64,000 nucleotides of DNA from Pontiellaceae bacterium (GTDB lineage: Bacteria; Verrucomicrobiota; Kiritimatiellia; Kiritimatiellales; Pontiellaceae), in contig JAFGVP010000025.1 in assembly GCA_016937945.1 (NCBI GenBank), positions 24,284 through 88,283 of the forward strand. The letters run 5' to 3'. How positions within the stretch are numbered: the stretch's first letter is position 1; every line of letters starts with the position of its first letter. Shown here piece by piece: positions 8,562-17,555 of the stretch. The notes below the pieces were generated by a model that saw only the letters and a list, made by a program, of their open reading frames with translations, searched no databases and was not told the DNA's origin. The position numbers were made by a program, and so were the translations under genes.

Positions 8562-11372
8562 GTGAAAAAAATATTATATCTTGTAGCCGGGCTGCTGCTT
8601 GCAGGAGCGGCGACAGCCGAGATCTCGGTGGTGAACTCCGAAGGTACCAACATAGTATCGGGAACATTCGCCTACGACTATACGATGCGTGAAATTGACA
8701 GCGTACTGGTTGTCGCGACCTACCGCGATTCCGGCGGACAGCCCTTCGCAAACATTACATTTGACGGGATCGAGGCAGATGGTTCCAACTATGAAGGCAG
8801 TCGCAGAACATCCATGTTCTACTGCCTGAATCCCGGCAATGGTACCGTCAGAATACAAGGCGAGTTGGTTGCTGCCAGTTCCGGCATGTACGTATGGGAG
8901 CTCTCAGGCGTTAATAAATCCGCAGCGGTCGTATCTGTAATGAGTGAAAAGAACGACTACAGCCCGGGCAGCCTCACCATTGAAACACTGGCCGATTATT
9001 CCTTCATCGTAGATGCCATGGGGTGGAATCCCATCAATGGTGACAGCGCGAACATCCTTACAGTGACGCCGGATGCCGACTCCATCCTTCCCGGAACCAA
9101 TTTCACGTACGGGATCAACCTTGGCGGAGGCGGCTGCCTGGCGGGAGGTTCCGGACCGACCACGACCTCTGGCAGTTATAATCTGGGATGGAATGTTTCC
9201 CAGAGTCAGGGAAGCATGGACGACTTCAACGAGCTGGCATTTGCGTTTGCACCTTCCGGCGAGATTGTCCTGCCGAACATGAGCGACCAATATCCGGCCC
9301 CCAACAGTTATGTGGTCAATCCGCTCGATTTTCCGGTATCAATCGGCGGAGTGATAACGGACTCGGCAGACGTAAATGTGAATCCTGAGAGCATTGAACT
9401 TTATTTGAACGGGAGTGCAGATGTGCTCGCCGCCGGCGATGTAAGCCAGATCCTGACGACGCCGGCGACAACCACGGTAAGCTATGCGGCCACCACCCTG
9501 CCGGATGGAACAAACACCGTCGAGCTGGTCTATTCAACCGTTAACTTTCCCTCCGTCATGACCACCAGCTCGTGGTCTTTCGTGGTCTATTCCCAGGGAG
9601 AGCCCGGCAGCCGCGTCTATGTGGATGCCGATCCCACAAATACGTTGGCATGGAATGGCACCGAGTATGCCGATTGGAGCGCAACCGGAGGCACGAACTG
9701 GACCAGCCGCGCAGATGCAGGAAACGCCGGAGAAAGCTATCAGTCCGACTATTCTGCCGACTCGGTCCGGCTTAAGACATCGATAACCGATCTCCCGGAA
9801 GGCCTCTACAAGGTTTATGCCTATTTCTGGGCGGCAGGTTCCGGCGCCAACTGGCGAATGGAAGCGGCACTGGAAGACAATACGGCGGGTGAACTCCCGC
9901 TCTACTACCAGTCGGACTATCCCGCAAAAACGAATCTCTATGTGCATTATGAGGATGCGCTCGATGCTCTTCCATGGGGAAACTTTGCATATCCGACACC
10001 CAATCCATATATGACCACCAATCTGCTGTCCAACCCGTTTGGAAGCGATGCGCTCCGACTCGCGAAAAATGACCTGCGGCTGGTGGAAATCTATCTGGGC
10101 GTAGTTTCCGGCTCAGAGATTTCCGTGTATGTCGACGACGATCCGGCGGCCAGCAGTCAAACCCAGCGAACCTGGTATGACGGCATTGGATACGAAGCCT
10201 TCGAAGCGACGGCGCCCAGCATCATCAATCAATATCCTGCAGAAAACAGCGATATCATCAGTCCCGATGATCTCCCGGTCTCCATCGGGGCGGAAATTGC
10301 GGATTCAACCAGTGCCCATGTTAATCCCGCATCCGTACAAATGTACCTGAACGGAGGGGAAAATGTGCTGATGAGCGGCGAAGTGACCCAAAGCGGAGTC
10401 TCCCTTAAAACCACAGTGATTGACCACACCGCATCCACACTGGAGGAAGGAACGAATACCGTGGAACTGGTGTATGCAACGCTTGAATATCCAACCCTCT
10501 TCACCACGATCACCTGGTCATTCGTGGTTCATTCCCGAGGTGAACCCGGAAACATTGTGTATGTCGATGCGAGCCCGGAAAACACCTTGTCATGGAATGG
10601 AACTATGTATGGAGTCTGGAGCCCGGAAGGCGGCACCAACTGGACCGTTCGCAATGGCTCCGGAATCGGCGGCGTGGTTTACCAGTCCGAGTATTATGGC
10701 GACTCGGTCCGGCTGAAGACCACCCTGAGCGGACTGTCGAGCGGCACCTACAACGTCTATGCCTATTTCTGGGCGGCCGGCGGCTCCGCCAACTGGCGTC
10801 TGGGGGCATCTCTCGAAGATGTTCCCGGCGGCGAACTGCCCCTGTATCACCAGTCGGATTATCCGGCCAACACGGACCTGCATGTCTATTATGAGGATGG
10901 CGTTGGTGCACTTCCATGGGGTAACTTCTCCAATCCGACACCGAATCCGTTTATGAGCACCAACCTGCTGACAAATCCGTTCGGCAGCGATTCAATCATA
11001 TTGGCCAATAATGATACCCGACTGGTGCAGGTCTATCTGGGCACCGTTTCGGGAGATGAAATTACCGTATACGTGGATGACGATGTAACGGCCAACAGTC
11101 AGCTTCACAGAACCTGGTATGAAGGTCTCGGGTATGAACCCGTTGTTTCAACCCTGAATCCCGACATCACCAGCCTGTCGATTTCCGGAGGGCAGGCAAC
11201 GCTCATCTGGAAATCGGAAGCCGGCGGAATCTATACCATTCAGCACAAATCCACTTTGACCGGCCCATGGGCGGACCTGAAGAGCGGAATCAGCGGCGGA
11301 AGCCCGACGACCACGGACTCCGTGGATGTCAGCGGCGGAAGTCAGGAATTCTTCCAGATTAAAGGTAACTAA
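8562..11372 (+). CDS. secreted repeat protein (function unknown)
   Basis: 936 aa from the GTG at 8562, which has AAGGAG about 10 bp upstream and gives a compact signal peptide (VKKILYLVAGLLLAGAATA). The ATGs at 8514 and 8523 would add a basic 13-16 residue leader without a better site. Residues ~1-215 form a beta-rich domain. Two copies of a ~314-aa unit follow, each with an Ig-like part (DQYPAPNS, FPVSIGGVITDSA) and a part containing YVDADPTNTLAWNG, VYAYFWAAG and GSANWRLGA. The end (IYTIQHKSTLTGPWADL) resembles the C-terminal module found on many exported PVC proteins. It is probably surface or secreted; a glycan-binding role is only a guess. A dyad operator and a hairpin flank it. Confidence 0.7.
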   Translation: MKKILYLVAGLLLAGAATAEISVVNSEGTNIVSGTFAYDYTMREIDSVLVVATYRDSGGQPFANITFDGIEADGSNYEGSRRTSMFYCLNPGNGTVRIQGELVAASSGMYVWELSGVNKSAAVVSVMSEKNDYSPGSLTIETLADYSFIVDAMGWNPINGDSANILTVTPDADSILPGTNFTYGINLGGGGCLAGGSGPTTTSGSYNLGWNVSQSQGSMDDFNELAFAFAPSGEIVLPNMSDQYPAPNSYVVNPLDFPVSIGGVITDSADVNVNPESIELYLNGSADVLAAGDVSQILTTPATTTVSYAATTLPDGTNTVELVYSTVNFPSVMTTSSWSFVVYSQGEPGSRVYVDADPTNTLAWNGTEYADWSATGGTNWTSRADAGNAGESYQSDYSADSVRLKTSITDLPEGLYKVYAYFWAAGSGANWRMEAALEDNTAGELPLYYQSDYPAKTNLYVHYEDALDALPWGNFAYPTPNPYMTTNLLSNPFGSDALRLAKNDLRLVEIYLGVVSGSEISVYVDDDPAASSQTQRTWYDGIGYEAFEATAPSIINQYPAENSDIISPDDLPVSIGAEIADSTSAHVNPASVQMYLNGGENVLMSGEVTQSGVSLKTTVIDHTASTLEEGTNTVELVYATLEYPTLFTTITWSFVVHSRGEPGNIVYVDASPENTLSWNGTMYGVWSPEGGTNWTVRNGSGIGGVVYQSEYYGDSVRLKTTLSGLSSGTYNVYAYFWAAGGSANWRLGASLEDVPGGELPLYHQSDYPANTDLHVYYEDGVGALPWGNFSNPTPNPFMSTNLLTNPFGSDSIILANNDTRLVQVYLGTVSGDEITVYVDDDVTANSQLHRTWYEGLGYEPVVSTLNPDITSLSISGGQATLIWKSEAGGIYTIQHKSTLTGPWADLKSGISGGSPTTTDSVDVSGGSQEFFQIKGN
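9277..11150 (+). repeat. two direct ~942-bp coding repeats
   Basis: Two in-frame copies lie end to end inside the secreted protein gene; for example, CAGTCCGA...GACTCGGTCCGGCT recurs at 9741 and 10683, an offset of 942 bp (314 codons). Nucleotide similarity remains clear in the second half of each unit, so the duplication is either fairly recent or kept similar by conversion. Confidence 0.7.
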
Positions 11373-11384
11373 TCAGTAACAGCC

Positions 11385-11422
11385 GCCCCGGGAGCCATTT
11401 CATCGGGAATCGTTCCCGGGGC
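11385..11422 (+). terminator. strong GC hairpin after the secreted protein gene
   Basis: GCCCCGGGA (11385-11393) and TCCCGGGGC (11414-11422) make a perfect 9-bp stem 12 bp after the stop. No T-run follows, so it may be a weak terminator or an mRNA-stabilising hairpin before the GH105 gene. Confidence 0.45.
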
Positions 11423-11549
11423 ATAACCTCGAAAGTGGCGTTCAACAACACCGAGAACGCCGGCACCGCCCCCTCGTGCGGCAGGTGCTGCGATGAACCG
11501 ATCGCAGCCATTTTAGAACAGATCAAAAAACACCTCGGAGAGATTAGAA

Positions 11550-12626
11550 ATGAAAAACAGATTATTATGGTCCTTGTCACTGATGGTTTTCCTGACCGGC
11601 CGCACCATGGCCGGAGACATTAAAATCAGCAACCCGGAAAGCATTGATAAATACGGCAAACTCGTTGTCAGAAACCTCATTAACAGGGACTATATGCTCT
11701 ACCCCAAAGGCGGACTGCACTATCCCGAGGCCTGCGCCGGACTCGGAGCATTCCGCTTTTGCGAGACGATCAATGATCAGTCCGATATTGATCTGCTGGT
11801 CAAACGCTATTCCGGCTTTCTGGACGAATCCAGCAAGCTCATCGATCGCGTTCAGCATGTTGACTACAACGTCAAGGGAATCGTCCCGCTACAGGTCTAT
11901 CTGACGACCGGCGACGAACGCTTCAGGACGGTCGGCCTTTCTTTTGCAGACTCCCAGTGGAACAAAGAAATCGAAGACGGACTGACCAGCCAGACGCGCT
12001 GGTGGATTGACGATATGTACATGATCGGCAGCCTCCAGATGCAGGCTTACCGAGCGACCGGTGATCCGGAATATGCCGACCGCGCCGCCCGCCAGATCCA
12101 CGTCTATATCGACCGTCTTCAGCAGCCGAACGGACTGTTTTTCCATGGACCGAAATTTAAATATCACTGGGGACGGGGTAACGGATGGGTTGCGGCATCC
12201 ATGGCCGAACTGCTTAAAGACCTCCCGAAGAACAACCCGCATCGCAAGGCCATCGAGAAGAGCTACAAATTGATGATGGCTTCACTGCTTGAATATCAGT
12301 CCGAAAACGGCTTATGGCGCCAGCTGATCGATGATCCGTACTCATGGACAGAAACCTCCTGTACCGCCATGTTCGCATACGCCATGGCGATCGGCGTAGA
12401 GACCGATGTACTGGATCAAAAAACATATGCACCGGCTGTCGAAAAGGCCTGGCAGGCGCTTTGCGCGCATATCAACCGCGACGGAAACATTCGGGATGTC
12501 TGCGAAGGCACCGGCCAGACCGATGACCCGGAATTCTACCTTAACCGCCGGCGCATCACGGGCGACTTCCATGGACAGGCCCCTTTTCTGTGGCTTGCTG
12601 CAGAACTTGCACAACAGAACAAGTAA
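11550..12626 (+). CDS. glycoside hydrolase family 88/105, unsaturated uronyl hydrolase
   Basis: 358 aa with a signal peptide of ~22 residues. The (alpha/alpha)6-barrel signatures are WWIDDMYM (D154/D155, region of the catalytic Asp of GH105 enzymes) and HWGRGNGWVA near residue 205. These enzymes hydrate the 4,5-unsaturated uronic acid left by polysaccharide lyases, releasing the neighbouring sugar. The length (~340 aa mature) is normal. No lyase is encoded in the window, so its substrate must be produced elsewhere. The hairpin at 11385-11422 separates it from the upstream gene, and the PEP-CTERM protein gene follows by 25 bp. Confidence 0.8.
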   Translation: MKNRLLWSLSLMVFLTGRTMAGDIKISNPESIDKYGKLVVRNLINRDYMLYPKGGLHYPEACAGLGAFRFCETINDQSDIDLLVKRYSGFLDESSKLIDRVQHVDYNVKGIVPLQVYLTTGDERFRTVGLSFADSQWNKEIEDGLTSQTRWWIDDMYMIGSLQMQAYRATGDPEYADRAARQIHVYIDRLQQPNGLFFHGPKFKYHWGRGNGWVAASMAELLKDLPKNNPHRKAIEKSYKLMMASLLEYQSENGLWRQLIDDPYSWTETSCTAMFAYAMAIGVETDVLDQKTYAPAVEKAWQALCAHINRDGNIRDVCEGTGQTDDPEFYLNRRRITGDFHGQAPFLWLAAELAQQNK

Positions 12627-12651
12627 GAAAACAAACACAAAGGAGAAGACG

Positions 12652-13509
12652 ATGAAAAGAGTAAGTTGTTTACTAGTGGTATTAGGGACTGCTCTTGCAG
12701 CTAGTACGACGTACGGAACCATGATTGCGACTGAATACTTTAACGATTATGGAACCACGGCAACAAACTTAAACCCGGCCGGCGGGACCGCACTTAGCGG
12801 GGGTTCGGGCTGGGATGGTGGATGGGTAGGGCACTCGGATCCACTCAGAGACGAGAAAGCAGAATACGTCCCCGGTGCCGGTCTCTCATGGAATCAGCCC
12901 GGGTATTATAACGACCAAAACCAAACGGGTGCGAATGACGGGGCAGCGGTCGCCTATCCAGCAGGAACAGGACTCACGACGCCCTATCGTAATATCACGA
13001 CCTCAGAAACAACAATCTGGGCCAGCGCTCTGATTTCAATCGATGATACTGCTGATCGTGCAGTTCTCTGGTTGGATTACACCTCCACCGGTGCAAATGA
13101 TTTTGTGGGGGTGCTGGATGGCAATATCTACATGCGCTACAATAATGTTAACACTACTTCAGCAGGGGCTCCAACAACGGGAACTCACCTGATATTGACT
13201 AAATCGGTAATCAATACAAGTGGCAACGACTCGCTTTCCTTTTGGTTCGATCCCGATTTGTCCGGTGGCGAGTCAGGCCTTGGGGCGGCAACCTACGAGG
13301 CCTCTAATGCAGATACATTCGGCAATTCATTCAGCGGCATCGGCGTCCTCTTAGCTAACGCTAGCGGCGGATCCGGCAGTAACGAGACCATGGATTCGAT
13401 CCTGATCGGGACCACCTTTACTGACGTCATTCCTGAACCTGCTGTAGGCACTTTGCTGATCGGCGGTGCGGGATTACTCCTGATCGTCCGGCGCCGGTTC
13501 ATGCTGTAG
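12652..13509 (+). CDS. PEP-CTERM sorting-signal protein
   Basis: 285 aa from the ATG at 12652, which follows AAAGGAG; the frame runs further upstream but without a site. The signal peptide is MKRVSCLLVVLGTALAAS. The C terminus is a standard PEP-CTERM: VIPEP, a hydrophobic helix (VGTLLIGGAGLLLIV), then RRR. Such proteins are recognised by an exosortase, cleaved and placed on the surface or in exopolysaccharide. The body is beta-rich with a LamG/concanavalin-like feel (SGWDGGWVGHSD, then LSFWFDPDLSGGE). It is only 25 bp after the GH105 gene and has a strong terminator behind it. No exosortase is visible in the window. Confidence 0.8.
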   Translation: MKRVSCLLVVLGTALAASTTYGTMIATEYFNDYGTTATNLNPAGGTALSGGSGWDGGWVGHSDPLRDEKAEYVPGAGLSWNQPGYYNDQNQTGANDGAAVAYPAGTGLTTPYRNITTSETTIWASALISIDDTADRAVLWLDYTSTGANDFVGVLDGNIYMRYNNVNTTSAGAPTTGTHLILTKSVINTSGNDSLSFWFDPDLSGGESGLGAATYEASNADTFGNSFSGIGVLLANASGGSGSNETMDSILIGTTFTDVIPEPAVGTLLIGGAGLLLIVRRRFML

Positions 13510-13544
13510 CTGAAATAAGGTTCAACTGAATTGTTCACTCACTG

Positions 13545-13580
13545 AAAAACCTGAAGTCCCTTCATGGGCTTCAGGTTTTT
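13545..13580 (+). terminator. intrinsic terminator after the PEP-CTERM gene
   Basis: ACCTGAAG with CCC pairs with GGG and CTTCAGGT around a TTCAT loop, flanked by A5 and T5. This is a textbook, near-symmetric terminator 36 bp after the stop. Confidence 0.85.
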
Positions 13581-13598
13581 CGTGGAGCCCAATCAAGA

Positions 13599-14543
13599 AT
13601 GTACAGAAAAAAACAACCCATTCAAAAAACATTCATTGCCCTCATTGCGGCCATGGCGGTCGGTTATGCATATTCAAATGATAAGCTGGTAAACGAACCT
13701 ACGATCAAAATCATGACATTTAACATCTGGCGCGACGGCAAAGGCGGAAAACAACCCCTTTCCCAGACCGTCCGGGTAATACAGATGGCGCAGGCGGACA
13801 TCGTCGGACTGCAGGAAGTCAACGAAAACGCGAAGGCAATCGCAGAGCTGCTCGGCTGGAATTATATACAGCAAACGCGTGACACAGCGATCCTGAGCCG
13901 ATTCAAAATACTGGAAACTACCGACAACAGGTTAGGCGTTAAGATCCGTTGTGATTCCGGGAAAGTTCTTTATGTGTTCAATGTCCACTTTGCGCATGCT
14001 CCCTATCAACCCTATCAACTGTTGAATATTCCATATGCGAACGCCCCGTTCCTGAAGACGGAAGCCGAGGCTGTAGCCGCAGCAAATGACGCCCGTGGGC
14101 ATGAAGTAACTGGTCTCATCAAAGAGATTGACGATTTAAAAGGTCAGGCCATTCCGGTGATTATAACGGGAGATTTTAATGAGCCTTCCCATCTCGACTG
14201 GACTCAGGCTGCAGCAGAGATGGGCAGACATCCCATCAGAGTTCGGTACCCAACGACCTCTGCGCTGGAAAAAGCGAACTTTATTGATACCTATCGGGCC
14301 ATGTTTCCCGATGAGATCCGGAATCCCGGATTTACGTGGACCCCGCTGACAACCCTTGAAAATACGAACGATCATCACGACCGTATTGATTTTATCTTCT
14401 GCAACAACACCGGTTTGAAAATAGCCAATACGATGATCGTAGGAGAGAACAAGGCACATGCGGAGCTTGTCGTTACCCCCTACCCCTCAGATCATCGCGC
14501 AATCGTTACAACCTTTATTTTAAGCGAGGACTTCAAAAAATAA
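13599..14543 (+). CDS. secreted endonuclease/exonuclease/phosphatase-fold protein
   Basis: 314 aa with an N-terminal signal or anchor helix (residues ~10-26). It has the full series of EEP-fold motifs: MTFNIWRDG, LQEVNE, VHFAH, TGDFNEP, HHDRIDFIF and the terminal YPSDHRA. The catalytic Asp/His pair and the metal-binding Asn and Glu are present, so it should be an active metal-dependent phosphodiesterase or phosphatase. Secreted members cleave nucleic acids, sphingomyelin or inositol phosphates; the substrate is undetermined. It sits just downstream of a strong terminator, so it has its own promoter, and no clear ribosome-binding site was seen. It precedes the histidine kinase gene. Confidence 0.8.
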   Translation: MYRKKQPIQKTFIALIAAMAVGYAYSNDKLVNEPTIKIMTFNIWRDGKGGKQPLSQTVRVIQMAQADIVGLQEVNENAKAIAELLGWNYIQQTRDTAILSRFKILETTDNRLGVKIRCDSGKVLYVFNVHFAHAPYQPYQLLNIPYANAPFLKTEAEAVAAANDARGHEVTGLIKEIDDLKGQAIPVIITGDFNEPSHLDWTQAAAEMGRHPIRVRYPTTSALEKANFIDTYRAMFPDEIRNPGFTWTPLTTLENTNDHHDRIDFIFCNNTGLKIANTMIVGENKAHAELVVTPYPSDHRAIVTTFILSEDFKK

Positions 14544-14549
14544 ATATCG

Positions 14550-14572
14550 CTCATCTTATGACGATTGATGAG
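14550..14572. promoter_or_regulatory. inverted repeat with an operator half-site before the kinase gene
   Basis: CTCATC (14550-14555) pairs with GATGAG (14567-14572), and TGACGAT (14559-14565) matches one arm of the dyad operator seen elsewhere. The spacing of the second arm does not match, so this is at most a weak autoregulatory site; it may also be a terminator hairpin for the preceding gene. Confidence 0.25.
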
Positions 14573-14684
14573 AAAGAATCGAACAGGGAACATCCTCATA
14601 TTTGCTTTGCGCCGAAAATGGCGTTCCGCCATAGTTGCTGAAATGCATATTCAGATTCGGGACCAATTCTAATCACTAAAGTAT

Positions 14685-16784
14685 ATGGCGTTGAAACATC
14701 ACAGAGCAAGCCATCGGCCATTCATGTCCAAAATATGGACATGGCTCCCGTTTATGATGCTGACTATATGCTGGTGCAATATCACTGAAGCAGAGGAACT
14801 GCCGAAAACTGAGACGGTCCAGACCAATACCCGCCCGGTAATTACGCAGGCCATTCACGTTAAAAGCCTGAGTCGGGAGGAGGCAAAAAAAAATCTGCCT
14901 GTAAAAATCCGAGGCGTCATTACTGCCCGTCTGGGATACGGCTTCGTCATTCAGGACGAGACGTGGTCAGTGTTCATGCGGCTTAAAAACAACATAATGG
15001 ATGGAGACCACAGACCGGAAGTCGGCGACTTTGTAGAAATTGAAGGCGTTACGGATGTGGGATATGCCCCCTATATCACGGCCGAGCGAGGGGTCTATCT
15101 CGGAGCAGGCATTTTTCCGAAACCGCTGAAACCGTCATGGGATGAACTGTTTAATGGAAGCATGGACACACAGTATGTGGAAATCGAAGGTGTGGTCAGT
15201 CGGATTGAACAGGACGGTCTGACCTTGCTGACCCGGGCCGGAAAGATCCGGATTGAGCTGGTCGACGAAAACATGGATAACCGGATTGAGCTGGACGGCG
15301 CTCGAATCCGCATCCGTGGCGTATTTAGTCCGGCGCGGGGCGGCGACCTGATGATGGTGCCACGACTACGCCTCAGTACGGCGTCAATTATCGTGGATCA
15401 GCCGGCACCGGAGTCACCCTTCGAGATTCCGCTGAAACATGCCGAAGATCTCTTCCTTTTTGACGTTCAGGCCGACCTGCTCCGCCGGGTAAGACTCTCG
15501 GGAAAGGTTCTGCAGGAGTGGAACGGCCAGCATTTTCTGCTGGATGAGGACAACGGATTTCGGGCCGAGCTCAAAACTCCAGAAAAGCTGCATCCGGGCG
15601 ATCTGGTGGAGCTTGTCGGCTTCCCGGATTTCAGCGGATTTTCACCAGTGCTGCTCGACGCGCTTGTCCGGAAAACCGGCACAAGTGCCCTGCCCGCAGC
15701 CCAGCCTCTGTCAACAGACAATCCGTTGCTCCGGAATAATGATGCAAAACGGGTTCGGGTCGAATCCGATCTGACCGGAATCAGCGAAGATCGCAACGGT
15801 CAGGTACTGGAACTGCGGGCCGGAAACCGATGGTTTATTGCCCGGCTCAAAAGCAGCGATGGTCGGTTAAAAGACATCCTGCCGGGCAGCCGTCTGCTGG
15901 TTTCCGGCACCTACATCGGCAAGGGAAGCGGGCGTGATGTTGAATCATTTGAACTGCTGCTGAACTCCCCGGCCGACATCACCGTATTGAAACGCCCATC
16001 GTGGTGGACGGCACAGCATGCCCTGAATCTGGCGGGTGCACTGGCGCTGTTTGGTATTGGATCATTGAGCTGGATCATCATGCTCCGCCGGCAGGTGGAT
16101 ACACGGACCCGGCAGCTGGCCGTTGAAATCCATCGAAGAGAACAGACTGAACAACGGCGTGCGCTCGAAGAAGAACGAACCCGCATTGCACAGGATCTGC
16201 ACGACGACCTGGGTGCCACCCTGACGGAGATCCGGTTTCTGACGGCTGTCGGAAGCGTCGGTACAGATGTAGCGCCGGAGATCCGTGACCAGTTCATGGA
16301 AGTATCCGAAAAGTCGCGCCAAATGGTGGCATCGCTGGATGAAATCGTTTGGGCGGTAAACCCGGAAAACGATTCCCTCATGGGACTCGAATCCTATCTG
16401 CACCATGTCGTGGATGAGTTTTTCCGCAGGTCGCCGATTCGGTGCAGGCTGGATGTGGATGACGCCCTGCCCGAAATCGCGTTGCATTCCGACGTTCGCC
16501 ACAACCTGTATCTCGCGGTTCGCGAGGCCCTTAACAATGTGGCCAAGCATTCCTATGCTACGGAGGCCTGGCTGCGAATCCACTGGAAAGCCGGCATACT
16601 CTGCATGACGGTGGAAGATAACGGTTGCGGTTTTTGCGCAGAAGAAGAGGAGTCGCCCGGCAATGGATTGCGAAACATGCGACGCCGGCTAGATAAACTT
16701 AGCGGCCACTTTGAATGCGAATCCAGCCCGGGAACCGGAACGATCTGCCGCATGAGCGTTCGGCTGGAAAAATCGGAGAGATAG
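14685..16784 (+). CDS. sensor histidine kinase, NarX/LiaS type (HisKA_3)
   Basis: 699 aa. An N-terminal signal/anchor is followed by ~400 periplasmic residues made of repeated OB-like beta units (VKIRGVITARLGYGFVIQDE, then GDFVEIEGVTDVGYAPYITA; a similar unit near 160-230 and again near 275-435). One membrane helix lies at about 445-467, followed by a coiled coil. The HisKA_3 dimerisation box is RIAQDLHDDLGA with phospho-acceptor His506. The ATPase domain shows EALNNVAKHS, VEDNGCGF and GNGLRNMRRR. It would phosphorylate the response regulator that starts 2 bp after its stop. The long periplasmic part suggests an extracytoplasmic ligand, perhaps a sugar, but no known binding domain was identified. 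Confidence 0.85.
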   Translation: MALKHHRASHRPFMSKIWTWLPFMMLTICWCNITEAEELPKTETVQTNTRPVITQAIHVKSLSREEAKKNLPVKIRGVITARLGYGFVIQDETWSVFMRLKNNIMDGDHRPEVGDFVEIEGVTDVGYAPYITAERGVYLGAGIFPKPLKPSWDELFNGSMDTQYVEIEGVVSRIEQDGLTLLTRAGKIRIELVDENMDNRIELDGARIRIRGVFSPARGGDLMMVPRLRLSTASIIVDQPAPESPFEIPLKHAEDLFLFDVQADLLRRVRLSGKVLQEWNGQHFLLDEDNGFRAELKTPEKLHPGDLVELVGFPDFSGFSPVLLDALVRKTGTSALPAAQPLSTDNPLLRNNDAKRVRVESDLTGISEDRNGQVLELRAGNRWFIARLKSSDGRLKDILPGSRLLVSGTYIGKGSGRDVESFELLLNSPADITVLKRPSWWTAQHALNLAGALALFGIGSLSWIIMLRRQVDTRTRQLAVEIHRREQTEQRRALEEERTRIAQDLHDDLGATLTEIRFLTAVGSVGTDVAPEIRDQFMEVSEKSRQMVASLDEIVWAVNPENDSLMGLESYLHHVVDEFFRRSPIRCRLDVDDALPEIALHSDVRHNLYLAVREALNNVAKHSYATEAWLRIHWKAGILCMTVEDNGCGFCAEEEESPGNGLRNMRRRLDKLSGHFECESSPGTGTICRMSVRLEKSER

Positions 16785-16786
16785 AA

Positions 16787-17398
16787 ATGAACATCGCTAT
16801 TGTTGAGGATAACCGGGGATTTCGTGAAAAGTTGGAAAGCTTTCTGAATGGAAGCATGGGATTCCGTTGTGTCTGTACCTGCGGAACAGCGGAAGAGGCT
16901 TTGGAGATGATTCCAAAGATGCGGCCCGATGTGGTGCTGATGGATCTTCACCTACCGAACATGTCCGGAGAGGAATGCACGCGCCAGCTCAAGGCGCTCT
17001 GTCCGAATGTCCAGATTCTGATCCTGACCGTCTATGAAGACAATGACCGTATATTCGGATCATTGAAATCCGGTGCCAGCGGCTATCTGCTCAAGCGCGC
17101 CGATCCCGCTGAAATCCTTCAGGCGATCCGGGAGGTCAACGACGGCGGTGCACCGATGAGCAGTCAGATTGCCCGGCGCGTGGTCCAGTCATTCCGCGAG
17201 CCCGAAGCCGAAAAAATCGAATCTCTTTCTCAGCGCGAACTCGAAATCCTGCAGGCGCTGTCGAAAGGCTATACCAGCAAGGAAATCAGCACGCATCTTT
17301 CGATCAGCGTATCAACGGTCAACACTCACCTGCGGCATATCTACGAGAAACTGCACGTCCGGTCCCGAACCGAAGCGATCCTGAAGTTTCTGCAATAA
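16787..17398 (+). CDS. NarL-family response regulator
   Basis: 203 aa from the ATG at 16787 (GGAGAGATAGAA just before it; 2 bp after the kinase stop). The receiver is canonical: acidic pair E7-D8, acceptor Asp53 in VVLMDLHLP, and Lys in GYLLKRAD. The LuxR-type helix-turn-helix (~140-200) contains LSQRELEILQALSKGYTSKE and VSTVNTHLRHIYEKL. It forms a complete two-component system with the kinase. A dyad of the kind bound by dimeric LuxR-type domains lies 75 bp downstream, before the GH2 gene, and three more copies are in the window, so this protein is my first candidate for binding them (inference). Confidence 0.9.
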   Translation: MNIAIVEDNRGFREKLESFLNGSMGFRCVCTCGTAEEALEMIPKMRPDVVLMDLHLPNMSGEECTRQLKALCPNVQILILTVYEDNDRIFGSLKSGASGYLLKRADPAEILQAIREVNDGGAPMSSQIARRVVQSFREPEAEKIESLSQRELEILQALSKGYTSKEISTHLSISVSTVNTHLRHIYEKLHVRSRTEAILKFLQ

Positions 17399-17472
17399 TG
17401 ATCAAAATTATCGTCCTGTTGTAGCCCATAACTGCGACATTGTAGCACGCTCAGGCCACGGTCGCATGATTG

Positions 17473-17494
17473 AAATCATCAATTCTGACGATAC
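17473..17494 (+). promoter_or_regulatory. dyad operator, copy B
   Basis: ATCATCA-ATTC-TGACGAT with the same AA and AC flanks as copy A, one base different over 22 bp. It lies 61 bp before the first possible GH2 start (94 bp before the more likely one) and 75 bp after the response regulator gene. Confidence 0.6.
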
Positions 17495-17555
17495 TGTTCT
17501 CTTGCGGAGCGGTTTACCCTGTCGCCAATTAATTTAACCGGAAGCGAGGCAATGG

